In this document: in pieces, positions 47,455-55,488 of the stretch
How the letters are laid out: the number at the start of each line of letters is the position of its first letter
Position numbering within the stretch: the stretch's first letter is position 1
Assembly: GCF_001612785.1 (NCBI RefSeq)
Contig: NZ_BDBC01000020.1
Location: 161,344 to 225,343 of the forward strand
From: Nocardia beijingensis NBRC 16342
GTDB lineage: Bacteria; Actinomycetota; Actinomycetes; Mycobacteriales; Mycobacteriaceae
Reading direction: 5' to 3'
Length of the DNA: 64,000 nucleotides
Program-made: the position numbers and the translations under genes
The notes under the pieces: model-generated
Seen by the model: the letters and a program-made list of their open reading frames with translations, nothing else
Database searches by the model: none
What the model was told of the DNA's origin: nothing

Positions 47455-48462
47455 ATGTCCAACAACTTCGCCGCCTCGCCCAGCAAACGGGTGGGCATCT
47501 TGGTCTTCGACGGCGTGAAGATGCTCGACTTCGTCGGGCCCGCGGAGGTGTTCGTCGAGGCGAACCAGTCGGGGACGCGGTATGAAGTGGTCTTGGTCTC
47601 GGCCGACGGCAAGGACGCGCAGACTTCGATCGGCGCGCGGGTGGAGGTGAGCTGCGCGGCAGCCGACGCGGGCCGTTTCGACACCGTGGTGATTCCGGGC
47701 AGCGAGCTGCCGCCGGGCAAATTCATGACACCGGAGGTCATGGCGGCCGCGCGGCATCTGTCCTCCAGCACCCGGCGGCTGGCGTCCATTTGCAGCGGCG
47801 CGTTCGTGCTGGCCGATCTGGGCCTGTTCGACGGCAGGCGCGCGACCACGCATTGGAAATTCGCGACCGAACTCGGGCGGCGCTACCCGGCGATCGACGT
47901 CGACCCGGACGCGATCTTCGTGCGGGACGGCAACCTGTACAGCTCGGCCGGGGTCGCCGCCGGCGTCGATCTCGCGCTGGCACTGGTGGAAGAGGACCAC
48001 GGCGCCGACGTCGCGCGGCGCGTCGCGCAGGCGCTCGTGGTCCATATGCAGCGCGCGGGCGGTCAGTCGCAGTTCTCCGCGTCGCTGAGCGGACCGGCGC
48101 CGCGCAGCCCGCTTGTGCGCCGCGTGGTGGACCTGATCTGCGCCGACCCGGCGTACCCGCACACGGTTCAGACGTTGGCCGCGCACGCGCGGGTCAGCGT
48201 CCGGCATCTGACCCGGCTGTTCCGCGCGGAACTCGAACGCTCGCCCGCGGAATACGTCGCGTTCATCCGCTTCGCCACGGCCAGGGACATGCTGCACGCC
48301 GGATACAGCGTGACGGAGGCCGCCATGGCCGCGGGGTACGGCACCAGCGAGGCGTTGCGCCGGGCGTTCGTCGCGCGCCTCGGCATCTCCCCGCGCAAGT
48401 ACCAGCAGCGTTTCCGCTCGACCGTCAGGACCGATCCGGCGCTGGAACAGGCCGTGTCCTGA
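47455..48462 (+). CDS. GlxA-family AraC-type regulator with DJ-1/PfpI domain
   Basis: 335 residues. Residues 10-190 form a class I glutamine-amidotransferase-like (DJ-1/PfpI) domain: VGILVFDGVKMLDFVGPAEVF, and the elbow ASICSGAFVLADLG with a Cys in the usual DJ-1 place. Residues 230-330 hold two AraC helix-turn-helix motifs: TVQTLAAHARVSVRHLTRLFRAE and VTEAAMAAGYGTSEALRRAFVARLGISPRKY. Relatives sense betaine, choline or isonitrile-type metabolites. It lies directly upstream of three alpha/beta hydrolase genes on the same strand and may activate them, but the gap to the first (103 bp) leaves room for a separate promoter. Confidence 0.9.
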   Translation: MSNNFAASPSKRVGILVFDGVKMLDFVGPAEVFVEANQSGTRYEVVLVSADGKDAQTSIGARVEVSCAAADAGRFDTVVIPGSELPPGKFMTPEVMAAARHLSSSTRRLASICSGAFVLADLGLFDGRRATTHWKFATELGRRYPAIDVDPDAIFVRDGNLYSSAGVAAGVDLALALVEEDHGADVARRVAQALVVHMQRAGGQSQFSASLSGPAPRSPLVRRVVDLICADPAYPHTVQTLAAHARVSVRHLTRLFRAELERSPAEYVAFIRFATARDMLHAGYSVTEAAMAAGYGTSEALRRAFVARLGISPRKYQQRFRSTVRTDPALEQAVS

Positions 48463-48565
48463 TCGGAGGTTTTTGTGGCCCGTGGGGAGGGGCGCGCGGC
48501 GGGGCCCGCGGCCGAGACTGAGTCGGCCACCGCGTCGCTGATCGAGCGCCGCAGAAAGGAATCGC

Positions 48566-49288
48566 ATGTCCGCCCCGGCTGATCCCACCATCGTTCTGGT
48601 GCACGGCGCTTTCGCCGACGCTTCGAGCTGGTCCCCCGTCACCGCACGGCTGCTCGACCGAGGCCATCGGGTGCTGGTGCCCCCGGTGTTCAATCGCAGC
48701 CTGTCGGCGGACGCGGCCTACATCAAGTCGTTCGTGGAGCGGATCGACGGCCCCGTGCTGCTCGCCGGGCACTCCTACGGCGGCGCCGTCATCACCGTCG
48801 CCGGCGTCGCCGAAAACGTGGTCGGCCTGGTCTACGTCTCCGGCTACGCCCTGGAAGAAGGCGAAAGCCTCGGGCAGTTGCAGGGCGGGTTCCCGGATTC
48901 CGATCTGGCGGCCAACCTCGTCTACGCGCCGTACCCGATCGAGGGCGCCGAGCCCGGCACGGACGTCTCGGTCGCCGTCGAGGCCTTCCCCGAGGTCTTC
49001 GCCGCTGGCCTGGACCCGGCGAAGGCCGCGGTCCTCGCGGTCTCGCAGCAGCCGCTGTCGGCTTTCGCGTTCACCGAGCCCGCCTCGGCGGCCGCGTGGA
49101 AGACGAAACCGGCCTGGGGCATCGTCTCCAGCGCCGACCGCACCATCAATCCCGAGGTCGAGCGATTCGGCTACCGGCGAGCCGGAGTGCGCGCGGTGGT
49201 CGAGATCGACGGACCGCATCTGGTGATGCAGACCCACCCCGACGAAGTCGTGGCCGTCATCGCCGACGCGATCGCGCAATCCGCCTGA
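48566..49288 (+). CDS. Alpha/beta hydrolase (first paralogue)
   Basis: 240 residues. TIVLVHGAFADASSW carries the oxyanion HG motif, LLAGHSYGGAVI the nucleophile Ser near 74, and ending segment EIDGPHLVMQTHPDEV the catalytic His near 212; the acid residue is probably in SADRTINP. It is of the short, single-domain type found in esterases and haloperoxidase-like or pyrethroid-hydrolase-like proteins. It shares its opening and elbow nearly word for word with the protein at 50315-51040, so the two are tandem paralogues separated by a different hydrolase. It begins a run of three same-strand hydrolase genes with gaps of 24-37 bp. Confidence 0.85.
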   Translation: MSAPADPTIVLVHGAFADASSWSPVTARLLDRGHRVLVPPVFNRSLSADAAYIKSFVERIDGPVLLAGHSYGGAVITVAGVAENVVGLVYVSGYALEEGESLGQLQGGFPDSDLAANLVYAPYPIEGAEPGTDVSVAVEAFPEVFAAGLDPAKAAVLAVSQQPLSAFAFTEPASAAAWKTKPAWGIVSSADRTINPEVERFGYRRAGVRAVVEIDGPHLVMQTHPDEVVAVIADAIAQSA

Positions 49289-49325
49289 GTCACAGCAGTT
49301 CCCCCACTTCCAGAGAGGCACCACC

Positions 49326-50291
49326 ATGTCAGGTAACCCGCACGGCATCTCGCTCGAACCGGCGGCGCAGGAGTTCGTCGACGCGACCTCGCAGCCGCCG
49401 TTCCTGTACCAGCTCCCGCCCGAGGAGGGTCGCAAGGCGGTGGACGGCGTGCAGGACACACCGATCTTCAAGCCCGAGATCGACGAGGAGTGGATCACCG
49501 TCGACGGCGGCCCGACGGGCTCCGTGCGGGTGCGGATCGTCAAGCCGCGGGGGGCCACCGAAACGCTGCCGGTGATCATCTACACCCACGGCGCGGGATG
49601 GGTGTTCGGCGACGCGCACACCCACGACCGCCTGGTGCGCGACCTGGCCGTCGGCACGCACGCCGCCGTGGTGTTCCCCGAATACGACCGATCGCCGGAT
49701 GTGCGGTACCCGGTGGCCAACGAGCAGTCCTACCGGGTGGCGCAGTGGGTCACCGCGGAGGGCGCGCAGAAGGGCCTCGACTCGTCGCGGATCGCGATCG
49801 CGGGCGACTCGGTGGGCGGCAACATGGCCATCGCGCTGACGCTGATGGCCAAGGAGCGCGGCGACGTCTCCTTCGTCCAGCAGGTGCTGTTCTACCCGGT
49901 GACCGACGCCAACTTCGACACCGGTTCCTACGAGCAGTTCGCCGAGGGCTACTTCCTCACGCGCGAGGGCATGAAGTGGTTCTGGGATCAGTACACCACC
50001 AGCGCGGACGATCGCGCCCAGATCACCGTGTCACCGCTGCGGGCGACCACCGAGCAGCTGGCCGGGTTGCCGCCCGCGCTGGTCATCACCGCCGAAGCCG
50101 ACGTGCTGCGCGACGAGGGCGAGGCCTTCGCCGGCAAGTTGCGCGCCGCGGGCGTGCCGGTCACCCAGGTGCGCTACGGCGGGATCGTCCACGACTTCGT
50201 GATGGTCAACTCGCTGCACGACACCCATGCCGCCAAAGCCGCGGTGGCGCAGGCCGTCGCGGCGTTGCGGTCCGCTCTGTACACCGACTGA
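49326..50291 (+). CDS. HSL-family alpha/beta hydrolase
   Basis: 321 residues of the hormone-sensitive-lipase family. YTHGAGWVFGDAHTHDR is the oxyanion HGGGW motif, here with Ala for the second Gly (HGAGW). IAGDSVGGNMAI has the nucleophile Ser, ITAEADVLRDEGE the Asp, and GIVHDFVM the His. A cap region of about 80 residues precedes the HG motif. Family members hydrolyse short and medium acyl esters and sometimes lactones. It is a middle gene of the hydrolase run, with AGAGAGGC before its ATG. Confidence 0.88.
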   Translation: MSGNPHGISLEPAAQEFVDATSQPPFLYQLPPEEGRKAVDGVQDTPIFKPEIDEEWITVDGGPTGSVRVRIVKPRGATETLPVIIYTHGAGWVFGDAHTHDRLVRDLAVGTHAAVVFPEYDRSPDVRYPVANEQSYRVAQWVTAEGAQKGLDSSRIAIAGDSVGGNMAIALTLMAKERGDVSFVQQVLFYPVTDANFDTGSYEQFAEGYFLTREGMKWFWDQYTTSADDRAQITVSPLRATTEQLAGLPPALVITAEADVLRDEGEAFAGKLRAAGVPVTQVRYGGIVHDFVMVNSLHDTHAAKAAVAQAVAALRSALYTD

Positions 50292-50314
50292 TCCGATTCG
50301 AAGGAACCATATTC

Positions 50315-51040
50315 GTGAGCACCGAACCCACCAGTCCGTCCGCGCCGACCATCGTGCTGGTCCACGGCGCGTTCGCCGACTCATCCAGCTGGAACGGTGT
50401 CGTCGAACGACTGCGCGCCCGAGGGCATTCCGTGATCGCGGCCGCGAATCCGCTGCGCGGCCTCGACAGTGACGCCGCCTATTTGGCGTCGGTCCTCGAT
50501 TCGGTGGCAGGGCCGAGCATTCTGGTCGGCCATTCCTACGGCGGAAGCGTGATCACGGTCGCCGCCGCGGGACGGACCGATGTCGCGACGCTCGTCTACG
50601 CCGCGGCGTTCATTCCGGACGTGGGCGAGAGCGCACTGCAATTGACCGACAAGTTCCCCGGGTCGACGCTCGGGCCCGCCACCCGGTCGGCGTCCTATCC
50701 GCTCCCCGACGGGGGCGCGGGCACCGAGCTCTACATCCGCCAGGAGGAATTCCACCGGCAGTTCGCCGCCGACGTGCCCGCCGCCACCGCCGAACTGATG
50801 GCCGCGACCCAGCGGCCGGTCGCCCTCGACGCGTTGCAGCAGCCCGCGACGGCCGCCGCTTGGCGGGGCATACGCTCGTTCGCGCTGGTCACCGGCGAGG
50901 ACAAGAACATCCCGGTGGAAGCGCAGCGGTTCATGGCCGAACGCGCCGGCGCCGAGGTCGTCGAGGTCTCGGCTTCGCACGCGGTCTCGGTGTCCGCTCC
51001 CGACGTGGTAGCTGAGCTCATCGCCCGAGCCGCCGGTTAG
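50315..51040 (+). CDS. Alpha/beta hydrolase (second paralogue)
   Basis: 241 residues from GTG with AAGGAACC before it. TIVLVHGAFADSSSW and ILVGHSYGGSVITVAA repeat the motifs of the protein at 48566-49288. The final EVSASHAVSVSAPDVV supplies the His. The acid residue is probably in TGEDKNIP. The two paralogues have the same length and domain plan but differ in the cap (LTDKFPGSTLGPATRSASYPLPDGGAGTELY), so they may have different substrates. It is the last gene of the run, with a hairpin after it. Confidence 0.87.
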   Translation: MSTEPTSPSAPTIVLVHGAFADSSSWNGVVERLRARGHSVIAAANPLRGLDSDAAYLASVLDSVAGPSILVGHSYGGSVITVAAAGRTDVATLVYAAAFIPDVGESALQLTDKFPGSTLGPATRSASYPLPDGGAGTELYIRQEEFHRQFAADVPAATAELMAATQRPVALDALQQPATAAAWRGIRSFALVTGEDKNIPVEAQRFMAERAGAEVVEVSASHAVSVSAPDVVAELIARAAG

Positions 51041-51052
51041 GAATCCACGGGG

Positions 51053-51082
51053 CCCGCGCGGCAGGAGAGCCTTCCGCGCGGG
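51053..51082. terminator. Bidirectional terminator
   Basis: 9-bp GC stem (51053-51061 with 51074-51082) with a 3-bp inner stem, between the hydrolase and converging ilvD stop codons. Confidence 0.65.
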
Positions 51083-51092
51083 ATCGGGGGCG

Positions 51093-52799
51093 TCAGCCGC
51101 AGACGGCCCCGACCGATGCCGAGCCCACCAGCTTCGTGTACTTGGCCAGGACGCCGCGGGTGTAGCGGGGCGGCAAGGGTTTCCAGCCGGTGCGGCGGGC
51201 GGCGAGTTCGGCGGCGTCGACCAGCAGGTCCAGCGTGCCCGCGGCGACGTCGAGGCGGATGGGGTCACCGTCGCGCACGAACGCGATCGGGCCGCCGTCG
51301 ACGGCTTCCGGCGCGACGTGCCCGACGCACAGACCCGTCGTGCCCCCGGAGAACCGCCCGTCGGTGAGCAGCAGCACGTCCTTGCCGAGGCCCGCGCCTT
51401 TGATGGCCGCGGTGATGGCCAGCATCTCCCGCATCCCAGGGCCGCCCTTCGGCCCCTCGTACCGGATGACGACCACGTCGCCCGCCGCGATGGTGCCGTC
51501 TTCGAGCGCGTCCATCGCGGCCCGTTCCCGATCGAAAACCCGTGCCGTGCCGGTGAACACGTCGGAATCGAAGCCTGCCGACTTGACCACCGCGCCATCC
51601 GGCGCGAGAGATCCGGACAGGATGGTGATGCCGCCGGTCGGATGGATCGGGGAAGCCATCGCGCGGATCACCTTGCCGTCCGGGTCCGGCGGGGTGATGT
51701 CGGCCAGGTTCTCCGCCACCGTCCGACCGGTCACGGTGAGGCAGTCACCATGCAGCAACCCGGCGTCGAGCAGGGCTTTCATCATGACCGGCACGCCCCC
51801 GATCCGGTCTACATCGGTCATGACGTGGTTGCCGAAGGGTTTGACGTCCGCCAGGTGCGGCACCCGGCGACCGATCCTGGCGAAGTCGTCCAGCGACAGA
51901 TCGACATTCGCCTCGTGCGCGATGGCCAGCAGGTGCAGCACGGCATTCGTGGAGCCGCCGAACGCCATGACCACCGCGATCGCGTTCTCGAACGCGGGCT
52001 TGGTGAGGATGTCCGAGGGGGTGATGCCCTGGCGGATCAACTCGACCACGGCCTCGCCGCTGCGCCGGGCGTAACCGTCGCGGCGCCGGTCGGTCGCGGG
52101 CGGCGCCGCGCTGCCTGGCAGCGACATGCCGAGCGCCTCGGCCGCGCTGGCCATGGTGTTGGCGGTGTACATGCCGCCGCAGGCCCCCTCGCCGGGGCAG
52201 ATCGCCCGCTCGATCGCGGCGACGTCGTCCCGGCTCATCAACCCCCTGGCACAGGCGCCGACCGCTTCGAAGGCGTCGATGATCGTCACCTCGCGCTCGC
52301 TGCCGTCGGAGAGCTTCGCGATCCCCGGCAGGATCGACCCCGCGTAGAGGAACACGCTCGCCAGGTTCAGCCTGGCCGCGGCCATGAGCATGCCCGGCAG
52401 CGATTTGTCGCAGCCGGCCAGCAGCACCGAACCGTCGAGCCGCTCGGCTTGCATCACCGTCTCGACGCTGTCGGCGATCACCTCGCGCGACACCAAGGAG
52501 AAGTGCATCCCCTCGTGTCCCATGGAGATGCCGTCCGACACCGAGATGGTGCCGAACTGCATGGGGAAACCGCCGCCGGAGAAGACGCCGTCCTTGCACC
52601 CCCGGGCGAGTCGCTCCAGGGACAGATTGCACGGCGTGATCTCGTTCCACGAGGAGGCCACGCCGATCTGCGGCTTCTCCCAGTCGTCGTCACTCATGCC
52701 GACCGCGCGCAACATCCCGCGGGCGGCGGTCCGCTCCAAGCCGTCGGTGACGTCGCGGCTGCGTGGCTTGAGATCGGGAACTCTCTGATTCTCGGGCAC
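51093..52799 (-). CDS. ilvD: Dihydroxy-acid dehydratase
   Basis: 568 residues. It dehydrates 2,3-dihydroxy-isovalerate and -methylvalerate to the keto acids of valine and isoleucine synthesis, with an iron-sulfur cluster bound by three Cys: Cys57 (WNEITPC), Cys130 (GCDKSLPG) and Cys207 ([14 protein letters not shown]). [16 protein letters not shown] is the C-terminal substrate/Ser segment, close to the usual text, with Leu-Cys where Phe-Val is common. The full family length is present. No other ilv gene is adjacent; it is divergent from an XRE regulator and may share its promoter region. Confidence 0.94.
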   Translation of the reverse strand: MPENQRVPDLKPRSRDVTDGLERTAARGMLRAVGMSDDDWEKPQIGVASSWNEITPCNLSLERLARGCKDGVFSGGGFPMQFGTISVSDGISMGHEGMHFSLVSREVIADSVETVMQAERLDGSVLLAGCDKSLPGMLMAAARLNLASVFLYAGSILPGIAKLSDGSEREVTIIDAFEAVGACARGLMSRDDVAAIERAICPGEGACGGMYTANTMASAAEALGMSLPGSAAPPATDRRRDGYARRSGEAVVELIRQGITPSDILTKPAFENAIAVVMAFGGSTNAVLHLLAIAHEANVDLSLDDFARIGRRVPHLADVKPFGNHVMTDVDRIGGVPVMMKALLDAGLLHGDCLTVTGRTVAENLADITPPDPDGKVIRAMASPIHPTGGITILSGSLAPDGAVVKSAGFDSDVFTGTARVFDRERAAMDALEDGTIAAGDVVVIRYEGPKGGPGMREMLAITAAIKGAGLGKDVLLLTDGRFSGGTTGLCVGHVAPEAVDGGPIAFVRDGDPIRLDVAAGTLDLLVDAAELAARRTGWKPLPPRYTRGVLAKYTKLVGSASVGAVCG

Positions 52800-52878
52800 G
52801 GTTTCCCATCATGCTCGCCCCCGCACCGATCGCGGCGGCGACCACGCCGAAACCACGCAGACCCGCCGCTCGTCCGCC

Positions 52879-52925
52879 CTGAGCGTAATGCCGGGCGGAC
52901 CCGCGCCCGCGGACCTTACGCTCAG
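52879..52925. promoter_or_regulatory. Symmetric promoter element between ilvD and the XRE gene
   Basis: Perfect 10-bp inverted repeat CTGAGCGTAA-N27-TTACGCTCAG. Each arm contains TACGCT, a TANNNT -10 element in the outward direction. On the right it ends 4 bp before the XRE ATG, which fits a leaderless transcript starting at the ATG; no Shine-Dalgarno is present there. Confidence 0.5.
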
Positions 52926-52928
52926 CTC

Positions 52929-53315
52929 ATGAGCGAGCACCCGAGACTGCACTCGATTCCCGGTGGACGCGACGACCGTCCCCGCCAACCGGACTCGCGG
53001 ACGCTTCCGGAACCGCTGTGGCGCGAGGTGCTCGGCGAACAGCTGCGCACGCTGCGGCTGGACCGGAACGAGACGCTGGTCGAGACGGCCCGGCGGGCGG
53101 GCATCTCCCCGCAGTACCTGTCGGAGGTCGAGCGAGGTCGCAAGGAGCCGTCGAGCGAGATGATCGCCGCCCTGGCCGGATCGCTCGGCACCACGCTGGG
53201 CGAACTCACCGGCCAGGTGGCGGACGAACTGCGCGCGCGGCGCCGGATCGCCCTGCTGCCACGCTCGGCGCCGCGCTCCGGCACCGGGCCCACGCTCATG
53301 GCGCTTGCGGCCTGA
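52929..53315 (+). CDS. XRE regulator with C-terminal LAA (ClgR/PopR-like)
   Basis: 128 residues. Helix-turn-helix at about 35-90: GEQLRTLRLDRNETLVETARRAGISPQYLSEVERGRKEPSSEMIAALAGSLG is the ClgR/PopR type of Cro/C1 domain. The C-terminus ends LMALAA, an SsrA-like hydrophobic Ala-Ala tail; ClgR and PopR of other actinobacteria carry such tails and are degraded by ClpP-containing proteases. The stop adjoins the stop of a converging clpP gene, and a clpP pair follows. Likely activator of these clpP genes with ClpP-driven turnover. The start is fixed by the -10-like element just upstream. Confidence 0.83.
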   Translation: MSEHPRLHSIPGGRDDRPRQPDSRTLPEPLWREVLGEQLRTLRLDRNETLVETARRAGISPQYLSEVERGRKEPSSEMIAALAGSLGTTLGELTGQVADELRARRRIALLPRSAPRSGTGPTLMALAA

Positions 53316-53909
53316 TCAGTCGCGTCGCCCCAGCACCTGATCGACGAGGCCGTACTCGATCGCGGCCTGCGCCGTGAAGACCCGGTCGCGGTCGGTGTCG
53401 TGCCGCAGCCGCTCCACCGACTGCCCGGTGTGCCGGGACAGGATCGACTCGATCTCCGCCCGCAGCCGCACCAGCTCGTCGGCCTGCAGGATCAGGTCGG
53501 GAATCGCGCCCTGCCCGCGCGCGGCGGGTTGATGCAGCACCACCCTGGCGTGCGGGAGCATGGCACGGCGACCCGGCTCGCCACCCGCGAGCAGCACCGC
53601 GCCCACCGCGATCGCCTGGCCGACACAGGTGGTCTGGACGGGCGATCGAATGTGCTGCATGGTGTCGTACACGGCGAGCATGGAGGACAGGTCGCCGCCC
53701 TCGCAGTTGATGTAGAGGTTGATCTCCTGCTCCGGACTCTCCGATTCCAGATGCAGCAGCTGGGCGATGAGCGCGTTGGCGACACCGGAGTCGATCGGCG
53801 TTCCGAGGTAGACGATGCGCTCGGCGAGCAGGTGGGAGTAGATGTCGGTGATCCGTTCACCGCCCCGCGGATGCTGCGCGATCACATTGGGGATGGTGTA
53901 GGTGCTCAT
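53316..53909 (-). CDS. clpP: ClpP-like subunit lacking the catalytic serine
   Basis: 197 residues of the full ClpP length and fold (ITDIYSHLLAERIVYLGTPID, LHLESESPEQEINLYIN, LPHARVVLHQP, HTGQSVERLRHDTDRD). The nucleophile motif usually read GQAASMGA is here GQAIAVGA, so the catalytic Ser is Ala. The oxyanion SPGG is CEGG. The His (VVLHQP) and Asp (HDTDRD) remain. It is probably a non-proteolytic subunit in a mixed ring with the product of the next gene upstream, like ClpR of cyanobacteria and plastids. Distance to the upstream clpP gene is 67 bp, so they are one operon. Confidence 0.88.
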   Translation of the reverse strand: MSTYTIPNVIAQHPRGGERITDIYSHLLAERIVYLGTPIDSGVANALIAQLLHLESESPEQEINLYINCEGGDLSSMLAVYDTMQHIRSPVQTTCVGQAIAVGAVLLAGGEPGRRAMLPHARVVLHQPAARGQGAIPDLILQADELVRLRAEIESILSRHTGQSVERLRHDTDRDRVFTAQAAIEYGLVDQVLGRRD

Positions 53910-53923
53910 GCTGTTTCCTTTCC

Positions 53924-53983
53924 GGCATGAACGGGACCCTGCGTGGTCACGCTCCGCTGCCGCCTCCGGGCCCCGTTCATGCC
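53924..53983 (-). other. Long-range hairpin between the two clpP genes
   Basis: Perfect 12-bp arms (53924-53935 with 53972-53983), 36-nt loop, spanning the intergenic region and overlapping the stop codon of the upstream clpP. Transcribed leftward, it would fold in the mRNA just before the ribosome site of the pseudoprotease gene and could set the ratio of the two subunits. Confidence 0.45.
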
Positions 53984-54582
53984 GAGATCCCGATGCGCTG
54001 GCGTTGCGGGACGATCTGCCCGAACGAGTCGACGATGTGGTCGATGAAGCCGTACTCCTTGGCCTGCGCGGCCGTGAACCAGCGGTCGTGCAGCGAATCC
54101 TCGTAGATCCGGTCGAACGGCTGGCCGGTGTCCTCGGCGATGATCCCGAGCACCGTGTCCACGGTGTAGCGCAGATCGTCGGCCTGGACCTCGACGTCGA
54201 CGGCGGTGCCGCCGATGCCCGCCGATCCCTGGTGCATCAGCACCCTGGCGTGCGGCAACGCGAAACGCTTCCCCTTGCTGCCCGACGACAAGAGGAATTG
54301 GCCCGCGCTGCACGCCAATCCGAGCGCGAGCGTGGAGACATCACATGGCACCAGCCGCATCACGTCACGGATGGCGAGCATGGAAGGCACCGATCCGCCC
54401 GGTGAATGGATCCACAGCGAGATGCCCGCGTCGGGATCCTCGGCGGCGAGGGTGAGCATCTGGGTCATCAGCAGCGTCCCGTTGTCGTCATCGAGTGCGC
54501 CGTCGAGCACGACTATGCGGCGGCTGAGCAGTTGCTCGCGGGCCCGCCAGCTGAACATCGGAGTCTTGTCGTCGTGAGGCAT
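53977..54582 (-). CDS. clpP: ClpP protease subunit (active type)
   Basis: 201 residues from the ATG at 54582 (GGTGGA before it); the longer frame starts six codons upstream. All catalytic residues are present: GLACSAGQFLL (Ser), VLMHQGSAG (His) and YEDSLHDRWF (Asp). HSPGGSVPSM is an intact oxyanion motif. The QGSAGIGGTAVDVEVQADDL segment is that of the ClpP4 branch known from Streptomyces. It is the promoter-proximal gene of the clpP pair. It should form a tetradecameric barrel with the pseudoprotease and work with a Clp ATPase encoded elsewhere. Confidence 0.9.
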   Translation of the reverse strand: MPHDDKTPMFSWRAREQLLSRRIVVLDGALDDDNGTLLMTQMLTLAAEDPDAGISLWIHSPGGSVPSMLAIRDVMRLVPCDVSTLALGLACSAGQFLLSSGSKGKRFALPHARVLMHQGSAGIGGTAVDVEVQADDLRYTVDTVLGIIAEDTGQPFDRIYEDSLHDRWFTAAQAKEYGFIDHIVDSFGQIVPQRQRIGISA

Positions 54583-54645
54583 GGATCCACCGTGCCGCAC
54601 GCGCTATGCCGGATCGCTCCGTTGCTGCCCTCGGCAGATCCGCTC

Positions 54646-55488
54646 TCAGCAGTCGAGCGGCCGATCACCGACCGGCGCGGCGAACGGGCCGCGCAGCCGT
54701 TCGGTCAGGTCCCACAGCCGCCGCGCGGCATCCTGGTCATAGGACGCGTCCGAGCTGCGCGTCTCGGTGCGGCGGTTGTAGTAGGCCCCGTTCACCAGCT
54801 CCCGCGTGGTCGCCAGGTGGACGACCGGTACGGCCCCTTGCCGCGCGGACAGCGCCGTCAGGTGCAGCAGCGCCACCCGCGCTCGCGGGAAGTCCCGGCC
54901 GAGATCCGTGCGCACGAAGCCGGGATGTACCGCGGCGACGGTCAATCCCGGATACCGGCGATGCAGTTCGTAAGTGAACAACAGGTTGGCGAGCTTGGTC
55001 CGGCTGTAGGTGACGAACGGGTCGAAATCCCGCTCGCTCTGCAAGTCGTCGAAGTCGACGCGCACGGGGCCCGCCCGGAACATCGACTGCCGGTGGCCCT
55101 CGGAGTTGACGTTGAGCACCCGGCCGCCGCCGCGGCGCAACAGCGGCAGCAGTCGTCCGGTCAGCGCGAACGGCGCGAGATGATGGACGGCGAGATTCAG
55201 CTCGATGCCCTCGCCGCTCACGCGCCGTTCCGGCGTCATGACACCGGCGTTGTTGATCAGGACGTCCACACCGTCGAACCGCTCGGCGACCTGCTCGGCG
55301 ACGTGGTCGACGCCCGCCGAGACGGACAGATCCGCGCGCACGAACCGGCCACCGGTTTCGCGGGCCAGCCGCGCGCCCTTGTCCGCATCCCGGCCGACCA
55401 GCACCAGATCGTGGCCGTCCTTCGCCAGTCGCAGTGCCGCTTGCCGCCCCAGCCCGGAGGTGGCCCCGGCGAACACGATCCGGCTCAT
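54646..55488 (-). CDS. Short-chain dehydrogenase (retinol-dehydrogenase-like)
   Basis: 280 residues. GATSGLGRQAALRLAKDGHDLVLVGRD is the nucleotide-binding start; NNAGVM, NVNSEGH (Ser) and YSRTKLANLLF (Tyr, Lys) complete the active site. The long insertion between Ser and Tyr (DFDDLQSERDFDPFVT) marks the RDH/WWOX-like SDR branch. The ATG lies inside the end of the upstream SDR (ATGA overlap), so the pair is translationally coupled. Regulation is presumably by the divergent PadR gene. Confidence 0.87.
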   Translation of the reverse strand: MSRIVFAGATSGLGRQAALRLAKDGHDLVLVGRDADKGARLARETGGRFVRADLSVSAGVDHVAEQVAERFDGVDVLINNAGVMTPERRVSGEGIELNLAVHHLAPFALTGRLLPLLRRGGGRVLNVNSEGHRQSMFRAGPVRVDFDDLQSERDFDPFVTYSRTKLANLLFTYELHRRYPGLTVAAVHPGFVRTDLGRDFPRARVALLHLTALSARQGAVPVVHLATTRELVNGAYYNRRTETRSSDASYDQDAARRLWDLTERLRGPFAAPVGDRPLDC

